In this document: positions 53,836 through 62,447 of the stretch, piece by piece
How the letters are laid out: each line of letters begins with the position of its first letter
Position numbering within the stretch: position 1 is the first letter of the stretch
Translations under genes and position numbers: made by a program
The notes under the pieces: model-generated
Database searches by the model: none
What the model was told of the DNA's origin: nothing
Seen by the model: the letters and a program-made list of their open reading frames with translations, nothing else
From: 43-108 sp001915545
GTDB taxonomy: Bacteria > Bacteroidota > Bacteroidia > Bacteroidales > Bacteroidaceae
DNA length: 64,000 nucleotides
Direction of reading: 5' to 3'
NCBI GenBank assembly: GCA_902491215.1
Contig: CABUGV010000005.1
Span: forward strand, 47,761-111,760

Positions 53836-55665
53836 CTATAAAGCCTGCATATCGTTCAGCTTCTTATAATAGCCGTCCATTGCAAGCAACTCTTCATGAG
53901 TACCGCGTTCGACAATCTCACCTTCGTGGAGTACACATATCTCGTCTGCATTCTTTATAGTGGAAAGACGATGTGCAATCGCAATTGTAGTACGCGATTT
54001 CATAAGTCTTTCCAGTGCATCCTGAACCAGTTTTTCTGATTCGGTGTCGAGTGCAGATGTTGCCTCATCCAAAATAAGTACAGGCGGGTTCTTCAGAACG
54101 GCACGCGCAATGGATATACGCTGTCTCTGACCTCCAGACAATCGGCAGCCGCGATCACCGATATTGGTGTTGTATCCGTCTTCCATTTCCATGATGAAGT
54201 CATGGGCATTTGCAATTTTAGCAGCCTGTTCAACCTGTTCTTGCGTTGCATTTTCCACACCGAAAGCGATGTTGTTGTACACAGTATCATTGAACAAGAT
54301 TGCTTCCTGATTGACATTACCAATGATAGAACGCAGAGAATGTATCGACATGTCCTTTATGTTTACTCCGTCAATAAGTATTTCGCCACTCTGTACATCA
54401 TGGTAACGAGGAATAAGATCTACCAAAGTTGACTTTCCGGAACCAGACTGGCCTACCAACGCAATAGTACGTCCCTTTTCTATCTTAAGATTGATATGCT
54501 TAAGAATCTCTCTTTCTCCGTTATAACTGAAAGACACATCCTTGAACACTATAGACTCATTAAGTCCAGAAATCTGAACCGGCGACTCCTTCTCTCTAAT
54601 ATTATTCTCTGCATTAAGTATTTTGTTGATACGCTCCATAGAAGCCAGTCCCTTAGGAATGCTGTAACCGGCTTTTGAAAAATCCTTAAGCGGCTGAAGC
54701 ATAGAATAAAGAATCACCAGATAGTAAATGAATGTACTTGCATCTATAGGAGAGTTATCTGACAATATGAGCGAACCGCCGAACCAAAGAACAACAACAA
54801 TCATACATGTTCCGAGGAATTCGCTGACAGGATGCGCCGCCGATTGACGTATTGCAACCTTAAGAGCTGCATTTCTGTATTCATTGTTTACAGCAACGAA
54901 ACGTCTGTTCATTTTATCCTCCGCAATGAAAGCCTTGATGATTCTGAGTCCGCCGAGCGTTTCCTCTATCTGGCTCAATCCGTCGCTCCATTTCGACTGC
55001 GCATAAAGAGATTTGCGCTTCAACTTACGTCCAATCGAACCTATACCCCATGCCAGGAACGGAACAACGAGCAATGTGAACAAAGTCAGTTGCCAGCTTA
55101 TTGCTATCAGTGTAGAAAAGTATATAACGATAAATATAGGATTCTTTATGAGCATGTCCAAAGAATTCGTGATAGACGAATCAACTTCGTTCACATCGGT
55201 ACTAACTCTTGCAAGTATATCACCTTTCCTTTCTTCTGAAAAGAATGAAAGAGGCAAACGCAGGATTTTAGCATAAATTTCCAAACGAATGTCTCTCACA
55301 ATTCCAGTTCTGATAGGCATAAGGCAAGCCGAACCGCCAAAATAAGCACCGGTTTTAAGAAGCGTCATCAATGCAAGCCCGAAACCAAGCATAAGCAAAG
55401 TCGTAGACGGTCCGTAGGTATTGACCAGCGTCTGAGAATAATAATACAGATTATTTATGGCAGTATCCTTCAGATTGCCCGTACCCCACTCTATGAACCG
55501 ATAAGTTTCAGTCTCAATACCGAACAATATGTTCAGTATCGGAAGAAGCAATGTGAAAGAAAACACATTGAATACGGCTGTAAGGATATTGAAGCTGAAT
55601 GTTCCGATTACAAATCTCTTGTAAGGTCGGAAATACTTGCCCATTATTTTAAAAAACTCCTTCAT
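53836..55665 (-). CDS. ABC exporter, ATP-binding/permease fusion (MsbA-like)
   Basis: 609 residues: a six-helix type IV exporter membrane domain at ~1-325 and an ATPase domain at ~360-605. Walker A is GQSGSGKST, the Q-loop is GNVNQEAILF, the signature RLSGGQRQRISIARAVL, Walker B VLILDEATSALD and the H-loop IAHRLSTI. It is most similar in layout to MsbA-type lipid flippases, and its neighbours concern LPS, so lipid A-core export is a reasonable guess. Drug export cannot be excluded. It follows the RNase H gene by 65 bp. Confidence 0.93.
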   Translation of the reverse strand: MKEFFKIMGKYFRPYKRFVIGTFSFNILTAVFNVFSFTLLLPILNILFGIETETYRFIEWGTGNLKDTAINNLYYYSQTLVNTYGPSTTLLMLGFGLALMTLLKTGAYFGGSACLMPIRTGIVRDIRLEIYAKILRLPLSFFSEERKGDILARVSTDVNEVDSSITNSLDMLIKNPIFIVIYFSTLIAISWQLTLFTLLVVPFLAWGIGSIGRKLKRKSLYAQSKWSDGLSQIEETLGGLRIIKAFIAEDKMNRRFVAVNNEYRNAALKVAIRQSAAHPVSEFLGTCMIVVVLWFGGSLILSDNSPIDASTFIYYLVILYSMLQPLKDFSKAGYSIPKGLASMERINKILNAENNIREKESPVQISGLNESIVFKDVSFSYNGEREILKHINLKIEKGRTIALVGQSGSGKSTLVDLIPRYHDVQSGEILIDGVNIKDMSIHSLRSIIGNVNQEAILFNDTVYNNIAFGVENATQEQVEQAAKIANAHDFIMEMEDGYNTNIGDRGCRLSGGQRQRISIARAVLKNPPVLILDEATSALDTESEKLVQDALERLMKSRTTIAIAHRLSTIKNADEICVLHEGEIVERGTHEELLAMDGYYKKLNDMQAL

Positions 55666-55730
55666 ATTCGATAGTGTGATTTATGTTAGGAATACTTAGA
55701 AAGATCGTCAAATAAAGTAAGATGCCGGCG

Positions 55731-56405
55731 TCACGATTTCCTTCCGAAATCTGCAGGAATTTCGCCCCACCGACTCGTTTCCCATTTAACGATTCTATTG
55801 TAATAATTATTTTTGCGCAACCATGATTCTGCACGCGCAATCATTTCAAACAAAGCCTCAGTACGCTCATTGCGTTCGAGCTTTGTCTTGCACGTTTTAT
55901 TCTTTACCCACATTATAGCATTCCTGCTGTCCGAATAAATTGTCATGTTGCTCTGTTTCTTTTTCAGCAAAGCCAAAGCATGGACAATAGCAAGAAATTC
56001 ACCTATATTGTTGGTTCCGAACACCGGACCATAGTGAAAAACAACCTGGCCGGTCCGAAGATAAATTCCGCGGTATTCCATCATACCCGGATTACCGCTG
56101 CAGGCGGCATCAACAGCCAAAGCCTCAGCCTCAACTTCCATTGGAAGAGGCAGGACCGTATCCGTTCTGTCAGTTGGAACATCCTGCAAACCTCCGGCTT
56201 TACTTACTGTCTGTTTGGCAGACTTATTACCTATAAATTCGTATGGATTCGAAGAATAAGCCCTGTTTGCCTCTTCCTCAGTGTCAAAAGACTTGTACAG
56301 TGCACCTTCCACTCCACGTATAAGGCTTTCACACTCCTTCCATGAACTGAATACGCCGGTCTTCAGACCATTCCATACAACATAATATTTCTTCTTGCCT
56401 GCCAA
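55731..56405 (-). CDS. rnhA: RNase HI with N-terminal viroplasmin-like domain
   Basis: 224 residues. An N-terminal caulimovirus viroplasmin-like domain is at ~4-55 (KKKYYVVWNGLKTGVFSSW), known to bind RNA-DNA hybrids. The RNase H domain at ~85-224 has the catalytic Asp in AVDAACSGNPG, Glu in NIGEFLAIVHAL and Asp in TIYSDSRNAI. The start is a TTG, the only plausible initiator before the conserved N-terminus. A -7 element lies 4 nt upstream, implying a leaderless TTG transcript. Confidence 0.92.
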   Translation of the reverse strand: MAGKKKYYVVWNGLKTGVFSSWKECESLIRGVEGALYKSFDTEEEANRAYSSNPYEFIGNKSAKQTVSKAGGLQDVPTDRTDTVLPLPMEVEAEALAVDAACSGNPGMMEYRGIYLRTGQVVFHYGPVFGTNNIGEFLAIVHALALLKKKQSNMTIYSDSRNAIMWVKNKTCKTKLERNERTEALFEMIARAESWLRKNNYYNRIVKWETSRWGEIPADFGRKS

Positions 56406-56409
56406 AATA

Positions 56410-56417
56410 CAAAAATA
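56410..56417 (-). promoter_or_regulatory. -7 element (TATTTTTG) abutting the RNase H TTG start
   Basis: Minus-strand TATTTTTG, exact match, 4 nt before the TTG at 56405. A second, weaker copy TATTTTGG overlaps the start. Confidence 0.4.
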
Positions 56418-56449
56418 TTACCGATTAAACACAAGTTTACGTCTCACGT

Positions 56450-56517
56450 GTAAAAACAAAAAGAGCCTGTGGCCACTTCAGCAACATTCCACTGCACCGA
56501 AGCAAAGCCACAAGCCC
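56450..56517 (-). terminator. rho-independent terminator of argS
   Basis: On the minus strand GGGCTTGTGGC (56517-56507) pairs with GCCACAGGCTC (56473-56463), 11 bp with two G-U pairs and a 33-nt loop, followed by TTTTTGTTTTT. It starts 14 bp after the argS stop. Confidence 0.75.
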
Positions 56518-56530
56518 TTGCGTCTTATCA

Positions 56531-58351
56531 TTACATTCTTTCAGGCATTTCAATACCAAGCAGACCCATACCGAGTCTTACAATCTTGGCAACATTCTTT
56601 GAGAGAACAAGACGGAATACTTTCTTCTTCTCATCTTCTTCGCGCAATATGCTGAAATCGTGATAGAACTGATTGAATTCCTTTGTCAATTCATAGCAGT
56701 AGTTGGCAATGCCAGAAGGACTGTAATCTGTTCCAGCCTGCTTTACTACAGCAGCAAAGCCGTTGAGATGCTGTATCAATGTCATTTCCTTCTCATTAAC
56801 TTCAACATCAGCATCAAGTTTCTCAGGTATGCTTATTCCTGCCTCCTGAGCCTTACGCAGGATTGAAGAAATACGAGCATAAGTATACTGTATGAATGGT
56901 CCTGTATTTCCATTGAAGTCGATACTCTCGGCCGGGTTGAACAACATGTTCTTGCGTGCATCAACCTTGAGAATGAAGTACTTGAGTGCTCCAAGGCCCA
57001 CCTTGCGAGCAATCTCCGAAGCCTCTTCGTCACTTACATCCTTCAACTTGCCCATTTCCATAGAAACTTCCTTGGCCTGGCTAATCATCTCTTCCATCAA
57101 GTCGTCAGCATCAACAACCGTACCCTCACGACTCTTCATCTTTCCGTTAGGAAGCTCAACCATTCCATAAGAGAAGTGAACCAAATCCTTGCCCCACTTG
57201 AAACCGAGCTTGTCAAGCAGTATAGAAAGAACCTGGAAATGATAGTTCTGTTCGTTTCCGACAACATATATCATCTTGTCGATAGGATAATCCTGGAAAC
57301 GAAGCTTTGCTGTACCGATATCCTGAGTCATATAGACAGAGGTACCATCGCTTCTGAGCAACAGTTTCTCGTCAAGTCCTTCACCTGTAAGGTCAGCCCA
57401 AACAGAGTTGTCCGGACGTCTGTAGAAGATACCCTTCTCCAATCCTTCCAACACCTTCTCTTTTCCTTCCAGATAAGTGTCAGACTCATAATATATCTTG
57501 TCGAAGCTTACGCCCATCATCTTGTATGTCTCGTCAAATCCGGCGTAAACCCATTCGTTCATCTTTCTCCAGAGAGCTCTTACCTCCGGATCGTTGTTTT
57601 CCCACTTCACAAGCATCGCATGTGCTTCCTTTATGAGAGGAGCCTCATTCTTGGCCTTTTCCTTAGCCTCTTCCTCAGCCATGCCCTGTGCGATGTATTC
57701 TTTTTCAAGGGCAGAACACTCTTCCTTGTAATGCTTGTCGAAAGCCACATAGAAATCACCTATCAGATGATCGCCCTTCTTGCCTGCTGTTTCAGGAGTA
57801 ACGCCGTTGCCCCACTTAAGCCATGCCAACATAGACTTGCATATATGTATGCCTCGGTCGTTGACGATGTTTGTCTTCACGACCTTGTTTCCATTGGCTT
57901 CGACAATGCGTGCCAGTGCACTTCCGAGCAAGTTGTTGCGCACGTGTCCAAGATGGAGCGGTTTGTTGGTGTTAGGTGAAGAATACTCAATCATCACCAA
58001 AGGAGAATTTTCAGTAGGAGCTACAAATCCGAAACGTTCGTCTGCATTGATATCATTGAGCAGACCAATCCAGCTTGACGGACTTACAACTATATTGAGA
58101 AAACCTTTTATGACATTGAAGTCTGCAACGACATCAGGCACCTGCGCCTTCAGATACTCACCGATTTCCTGTGCAGTCTGCTCCGGTTTCTTTCGGGATA
58201 TTTTAAGAAAAGGGAATACAACGACAGTCAAATGTCCTTCAAATTCCTTTTTTGTTTTCTGCAGCTGCACCTGTTCTGCAGGCACCTCTGTTCCGTAAAG
58301 GGTTTTGACACCCTCCTGCACGGCAGCAATAATTTTCTCTTCAATGCTCAT
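56531..58351 (-). CDS. argS: arginine-tRNA ligase
   Basis: 606 residues. The N-terminal ArgS-specific domain (~1-110) is followed by the class I core with HIGH variant HLGH in SSPNTNKPLHLGHVRNN. The KMSKS-equivalent region reads NGKMKSREGTVV. The DALR anticodon-binding domain makes up the C-terminal ~130 residues (from FIQYTYARISSIL). Length and motifs are standard. It charges tRNA-Arg. Monocistronic, with its own promoter and terminator. Confidence 0.98.
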   Translation of the reverse strand: MSIEEKIIAAVQEGVKTLYGTEVPAEQVQLQKTKKEFEGHLTVVVFPFLKISRKKPEQTAQEIGEYLKAQVPDVVADFNVIKGFLNIVVSPSSWIGLLNDINADERFGFVAPTENSPLVMIEYSSPNTNKPLHLGHVRNNLLGSALARIVEANGNKVVKTNIVNDRGIHICKSMLAWLKWGNGVTPETAGKKGDHLIGDFYVAFDKHYKEECSALEKEYIAQGMAEEEAKEKAKNEAPLIKEAHAMLVKWENNDPEVRALWRKMNEWVYAGFDETYKMMGVSFDKIYYESDTYLEGKEKVLEGLEKGIFYRRPDNSVWADLTGEGLDEKLLLRSDGTSVYMTQDIGTAKLRFQDYPIDKMIYVVGNEQNYHFQVLSILLDKLGFKWGKDLVHFSYGMVELPNGKMKSREGTVVDADDLMEEMISQAKEVSMEMGKLKDVSDEEASEIARKVGLGALKYFILKVDARKNMLFNPAESIDFNGNTGPFIQYTYARISSILRKAQEAGISIPEKLDADVEVNEKEMTLIQHLNGFAAVVKQAGTDYSPSGIANYCYELTKEFNQFYHDFSILREEDEKKKVFRLVLSKNVAKIVRLGMGLLGIEMPERM

Positions 58352-58423
58352 AAAAATATTCGTATTTTAATGCCGGACAGACATTCCGGCAAAAGTCAAC
58401 AATTCAGATTAAGTTATTGTTTG

Positions 58424-58431
58424 CAAAGATA
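58424..58431 (-). promoter_or_regulatory. -7 element (TATCTTTG) for argS
   Basis: Minus-strand TATCTTTG, exact TAnnTTTG match, 72 nt before the argS ATG. Confidence 0.5.
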
Positions 58432-58479
58432 GTGCAAACGGGGGGCATTAGAAAATAAAAACAGCCTTTTTTACCGATA

Positions 58480-58526
58480 CCGGCCGTGCGTCTGCATCAT
58501 ATTTTCAGACACATACACACGGCCGG
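58480..58526 (-). terminator. long hairpin after the GNAT-nitrilase gene
   Basis: CCGGCCGTG (58480-58488) pairs with CACGGCCGG (58518-58526), with an inner GTCTG/CAGAC stem at 58490-58494 and 58506-58510. It lies 21 bp beyond the stop at 58548. The expected T run on the minus side is absent directly after the stem, though TTTTTATTTTC follows about 23 nt later. Confidence 0.5.
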
Positions 58527-58547
58527 CATATAATAAATACTATGGCA

Positions 58548-60089
58548 TCAGTCTTCTCTAGGTTTCTTCACCTTCACTTCATACAGATCCTTACGTCTGT
58601 CTTTGAGGTTGCGTACACCGCCATAAGTATGCAGTGCATTCAGCAAGTCAAGATCGACATCCGAAACAAGAATCATCTCCGTATTTGGAGTTGCCTCGGC
58701 TCTTCGTCCATCTGTAGGGAAAGCAAAATCACAAGGTGTAAACACGCCCGACTGTGCATACTGGATGTCCATATTGTGCACACGAGGCAGGTTGCCGACA
58801 CTTCCTGCGATGACAACAAAGCACTCATTTTCTATAGCTCTGGCCTGTGCACATGCTCTCACGCGGGAATAAGCATTCTGCGTATCTGTCAGATAAGGCA
58901 CAAACAGAATCTGCATGCCCTGATCAGCCATAATACGCGAAAGTTCAGGGAATTCAACATCATAACATATCAGGACACCAATCTTAGCACAGTCCGTCTC
59001 GAACGTCTGTATCATATTTCCGCCCGTAAGTCCCCAGCTCTTTATCTCGTCCGGAGTAACGTGAATCTTCTCGTACATTTCGTAACTGCCATCACGACGG
59101 CAAAGGAAACCTACATTGTAGAGATTACCGTCCCTCAGAAGAGGCATACTTCCGGTAATAATGTTAATGTTGTAGCTTATGGCCAGCTGTATGAATCTGT
59201 CTCTTATCTCATCCGTATATTCAGCCAACGCACGTATGGCCTGCGATTCGCTCATGTGGTTGAAACGTGCCATGAGCGGAGCATTGAAATATTCCGGGAA
59301 AAGCACAAAATCACTCTGATAGCCGGAGACTGCATCGACGAAGAATTCAATCTGTTCAAACAAGTCGTCGATAGACTGATAGCTTCTCATCTGCCACTGT
59401 ACGAGACCTACTCTAACTGTAGTCTTTGTCGGTATAGGCTCGTCCGTAGGCGGCTGGTAATAAATATTGTCCCACTGCAGAAGACATGCATAATGCTTTG
59501 ATTCCTCATCGTTAGGCAGATAATTTGTCATCACCCTTCTTACATGGAAATCGTTAGAAAGCTGGAACGTAAGCACCGGGTCGTATATTTCGCGCTTGCG
59601 CACCTGTTCTATGTATTCCTTCGGACGAAGCTTATCTGCATACTTATGATAGTTAGGAATACGTCCGCCGAACATTATGGCCTTGAGATTCAGTTTTTCG
59701 CAAAGTTCCTTGCGATACTCATACATACGTCTGGCCAGACGCAGTCCTCTATATTCAGGATGTATGAAAACCTCTATTCCGTAGAGAATATTTCCATTCG
59801 GGTTATGAGTTTTGAACGTCTCGTTGCCGGTAACCTTTGCATACGTATGGTCGCCTTTGACAAGATCATAATCAACGATTATAGACAAAGCACAACCCAC
59901 TATCTTATCGTCAACCACCGTGACTACCTGACCTTCAGGAAATATGCGCAAAAGAGTTACTATTTGTTCCTTTGTCCAAAAAACATCACTTCCGTCAGCA
60001 TACACTCTGCGAAACGACTGCGCCAGCTGACTGTAGTCCTCAATCTGCAGAGGGCGTACCTGAATCTTGCTTATGTTCTGATTTTCCAT
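58548..60089 (-). CDS. fused GNAT acetyltransferase / carbon-nitrogen hydrolase
   Basis: 513 residues in two parts. The N-terminal GNAT domain (~8-165) has an acetyl-CoA loop in IHPEYRGLRLARRMYEYR. The C-terminal nitrilase-superfamily domain (~225-495) has all three catalytic residues: Glu in LFPEYFNAPL, Lys in MYEKIHVTPDE and Cys in VLICYDVEFPELSR. The reaction is unknown. The nitrilase-type half would hydrolyse a carbon-nitrogen bond in a small amide, and the GNAT half would acetylate an amine. The combination recurs across bacteria, so it is a true fusion, not an assembly artefact. Confidence 0.93.
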   Translation of the reverse strand: MENQNISKIQVRPLQIEDYSQLAQSFRRVYADGSDVFWTKEQIVTLLRIFPEGQVVTVVDDKIVGCALSIIVDYDLVKGDHTYAKVTGNETFKTHNPNGNILYGIEVFIHPEYRGLRLARRMYEYRKELCEKLNLKAIMFGGRIPNYHKYADKLRPKEYIEQVRKREIYDPVLTFQLSNDFHVRRVMTNYLPNDEESKHYACLLQWDNIYYQPPTDEPIPTKTTVRVGLVQWQMRSYQSIDDLFEQIEFFVDAVSGYQSDFVLFPEYFNAPLMARFNHMSESQAIRALAEYTDEIRDRFIQLAISYNINIITGSMPLLRDGNLYNVGFLCRRDGSYEMYEKIHVTPDEIKSWGLTGGNMIQTFETDCAKIGVLICYDVEFPELSRIMADQGMQILFVPYLTDTQNAYSRVRACAQARAIENECFVVIAGSVGNLPRVHNMDIQYAQSGVFTPCDFAFPTDGRRAEATPNTEMILVSDVDLDLLNALHTYGGVRNLKDRRKDLYEVKVKKPRED

Positions 60090-60204
60090 AACTGCAAATC
60101 AAATAAAATCTTATTTCTTTCAGCCTGCAAATTTCGCTCATAATCAGCTACGATGTTATTGCGAAAGCGTCTTTTTGCATTATTCATATAGACTTTAATG
60201 AAAG

Positions 60205-60274
60205 AAATCAAAAAAATGAGCCGAAAAACACAGACTGCATATCAAACATGCATGTCATGTGATTTTCGGCTCAT
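60205..60274 (-). terminator. rho-independent terminator of the second GH43 gene
   Basis: On the minus strand ATGAGCCGAAAA (60274-60263) pairs with TTTTCGGCTCAT (60227-60216), a perfect 12-bp stem followed by TTTTTTGATTTC. It starts 35 bp after the stop at 60310. Confidence 0.75.
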
Positions 60275-60309
60275 AAGAGTCAATCTACATTATATCTATC
60301 TCCGTCAGA

Positions 60310-61341
60310 TCATTTCTTCTTGAGATCCTTCAGAGTCCATTCAGCCATCCAAGGTATTTCGGCCTTACCGTTGCTGTCAAACTTCAAAGGAAGCCAGATG
60401 TAGCGGCTGTCTGCCAAATCTTTCTTCTTCCACATGTCGAAGCAAGCAATGAACTGGCCCTTCTTGGCATTTACCGGAATCACATATGTGCTCTGGCCAT
60501 AGAAGGTCTTGTCGGCATCGACACCGGTACAAGGATTGCCTATAGTTTTCCATTCGCCCATGATAGAATCAGCCACAGCAATCTCAGCCTGATTCGGATC
60601 CCATCCTGTGCATCCGCTGGAAAGCATGTAATATTTGCCGTCATATTTGAAGACAGCCGGTGCCTCACGTGCCATACCTATGAAACGGCGTACATAGTGT
60701 CCGTCCGGTTTCAGATAATCATCAGTAAGACGGTTGATGTGCAGAGTCTGGTTGTTTTCAGAAGATGAGAACTGATAGGCTGTACCGTCGTCATCAACAA
60801 ACAAAGTCTGGTCGCGGCTCATAGAATCATTAGGGCGGAAACTTCCTAGATACTCAAACTCCCCTGTCGGACTGTCGCATACAGCCACTCCAGCCGCAGC
60901 CATACTGTAGTCGGCGCTTTCTGCATGGAACCACATCACGAACTTCTTTGTCTTCTTGTTGTATACAACCTTCGGACGCTCCAGCACTTTTGAAGGATGC
61001 AGGTCACTGTTAGGATCATCAGGCACAGCCTTGAGCACAATACCCTCAAACTTCCAGTTGAGCAGGTCCTTGCTCGAATAGCATCCCACACCTGTTACAT
61101 CTGTGCGGTAGCATTCCCAAGTAGCCCAGCTAGGCAGCACCGTCTTTCCGACCTTATATTCGCCGTACCAGTAATAAGTGCCCTTGTGATACATTATGCC
61201 TCCGCCATGGGCATTGATAGGATTTCCGTCAGTGTCGTTCCATACTTCTTTCGGACGGAACGCCTCGTTCTTCTGTGCATAGCAGCCGCCGGAAACCGCA
61301 AGACCAACAACTGCCAAAACAATCATCAATACTTTTTTCAT
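60310..61341 (-). CDS. GH43-type glycoside hydrolase, single-domain
   Basis: 343 residues from the ATG at 61341; the frame extends to 61386 but those residues precede a clear signal peptide (KKVLMIVLAVVGLAVSGGC). A cysteine at the end of the hydrophobic core could make it a lipoprotein. The propeller starts with VWNDTDGNPINAHGGGIMYH, which as in the 27228 gene has Asn-Ala-His where classical GH43 enzymes have the base Asp, and continues with RDQTLFVDDDGTAYQF and SSGCTGWDPNQAEIA. The pattern fits GH43 exo-beta-1,3-galactanase-type subfamilies. It has no carbohydrate-binding module. Confidence 0.82.
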   Translation of the reverse strand: MKKVLMIVLAVVGLAVSGGCYAQKNEAFRPKEVWNDTDGNPINAHGGGIMYHKGTYYWYGEYKVGKTVLPSWATWECYRTDVTGVGCYSSKDLLNWKFEGIVLKAVPDDPNSDLHPSKVLERPKVVYNKKTKKFVMWFHAESADYSMAAAGVAVCDSPTGEFEYLGSFRPNDSMSRDQTLFVDDDGTAYQFSSSENNQTLHINRLTDDYLKPDGHYVRRFIGMAREAPAVFKYDGKYYMLSSGCTGWDPNQAEIAVADSIMGEWKTIGNPCTGVDADKTFYGQSTYVIPVNAKKGQFIACFDMWKKKDLADSRYIWLPLKFDSNGKAEIPWMAEWTLKDLKKK

Positions 61342-61443
61342 GAATTCAATCTTATAATATAAATAATAAATAATCGTGCACTTCATAAATGCAGAAATGC
61401 CGCATCAAACGGACACACCGGAATTTTCCGGAATATCCCTGTA

Positions 61444-61451
61444 CAAAAATA
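61444..61451 (-). promoter_or_regulatory. -7 element (TATTTTTG) for the second GH43 gene
   Basis: Minus-strand TATTTTTG, exact match, 102 nt before the ATG at 61341. Confidence 0.4.
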
Positions 61452-61473
61452 ATAAATATTCCGTACTTTCAGC

Positions 61474-62115
61474 TCAATCCAGCAGAATCTGATAACTTTT
61501 ATTGTCCTTTACAGCTGTAAAGGAGCCGTAGCCTCCATTTTTAAGCTTGTCGTACTCACAAGGAGCCACTACTTTGCCTTTAGTGGAAATTACTCCATAT
61601 TTCCACCTACGCGAAACTATGAAATGATTGGATTCAAAATTTATTCCGTCATATTCACAAGGAACAATCATACGACCGTCTTCTGAAAATATGCCCTGCA
61701 TCGAATTGCGGTAAACCTTAAAGAATCCATTAAAAGATTCTATTCTGTTGTATTCACAAGGAATTATGTTTTTGCCTTTCAAATCGTAAAGTCCAGTCTT
61801 ACGGTTCTGAACAACAAGAAACTGATTATTATATATATTGACTGATGAAAAAGAGCACGGCAAAACACACTTGCCCTTCCCGTCATAGACACCGACATAA
61901 TTGCCTGCATTTACAACTTTGAAAAAACCATTCAGCGGTTCAATATTTTTAAAACGAGCCAACAATATCACTTTACCATTAGGCTGGCTGACAACGCCAT
62001 ACATATTGTCATTTCCCCTCTGAATGACGAAATCTCTATTGTCGGAAGCTGTCCGACACCCTACAACCGCGCCTGCACATGCAAGCAGGCCAATAAGCAA
62101 TGTTTTGTGTTTCAT
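61474..62115 (-). CDS. WG-repeat lipoprotein-like protein
   Basis: 213 residues. The signal sequence ends in AGAVVGC (cysteine at ~20), so it is probably a lipoprotein. The rest is made of about six WG-type repeats of ~22-26 residues with the pattern G(V/I)(Y/F)...GK.(I/V)(V/L)PCEY.(R/D)I, for example GLYDLKGKNIIPCEYNRI and GVISTKGKVVAPCEYDKL. WG repeats form beta-rich surfaces for binding, with no catalytic role assigned. Its promoter has both elements. Confidence 0.82.
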   Translation of the reverse strand: MKHKTLLIGLLACAGAVVGCRTASDNRDFVIQRGNDNMYGVVSQPNGKVILLARFKNIEPLNGFFKVVNAGNYVGVYDGKGKCVLPCSFSSVNIYNNQFLVVQNRKTGLYDLKGKNIIPCEYNRIESFNGFFKVYRNSMQGIFSEDGRMIVPCEYDGINFESNHFIVSRRWKYGVISTKGKVVAPCEYDKLKNGGYGSFTAVKDNKSYQILLD

Positions 62116-62252
62116 ACTATTAAATTATTTATATAAGTAAGATTGTAAAAGTTATTTCATACGCCCCATCCCATTATGCAGCAATATTATAAAATACGTC
62201 TTTACGTCATGTTTTTCAAAACGAATATGATCAGCGCACTTAAACATCAACA

Positions 62253-62284
62253 CAAATATAGCGAAAGGTGAGAGCAGATACAAA
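62253..62284 (-). promoter_or_regulatory. promoter for the WG-repeat gene (TTTG / 20 nt / TATATTTG)
   Basis: Minus-strand TTTG at 62284-62281 and TATATTTG at 62260-62253, 20-nt spacing, about 137 nt before the ATG. A second exact -7 (TACTTTTG) lies further up at 62370-62363. Confidence 0.5.
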
Positions 62285-62369
62285 TGAAAACATAGTTTTC
62301 GATTTGGATTTGCAGAACCGCATCCTATATTATTACTATATAAACAAATCGAAAGCCGAGCACAAAAGT

Positions 62370-62412
62370 AAATACAAATAAAAGCAGCTCAAACCCAAAG
62401 GCCGAGCTGCTT
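62370..62412 (-). terminator. rho-independent terminator of the surface lipoprotein gene
   Basis: On the minus strand AAGCAGCTC (62412-62404) pairs with GAGCTGCTT (62390-62382), 9 bp, followed by TTATTTGTATTT. It starts 35 bp after the stop at 62448. The 332-bp gap 62116-62447 holds only this and the WG-gene promoter. Confidence 0.75.
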
Positions 62413-62447
62413 AATTCACGAAATTGCTTTTTCTTCAAAATATCGAA

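Noticed and set aside
61342..61386. 15-residue extension of the second GH43 protein
   Set aside because: It precedes a clear signal peptide that starts at the ATG at 61341.
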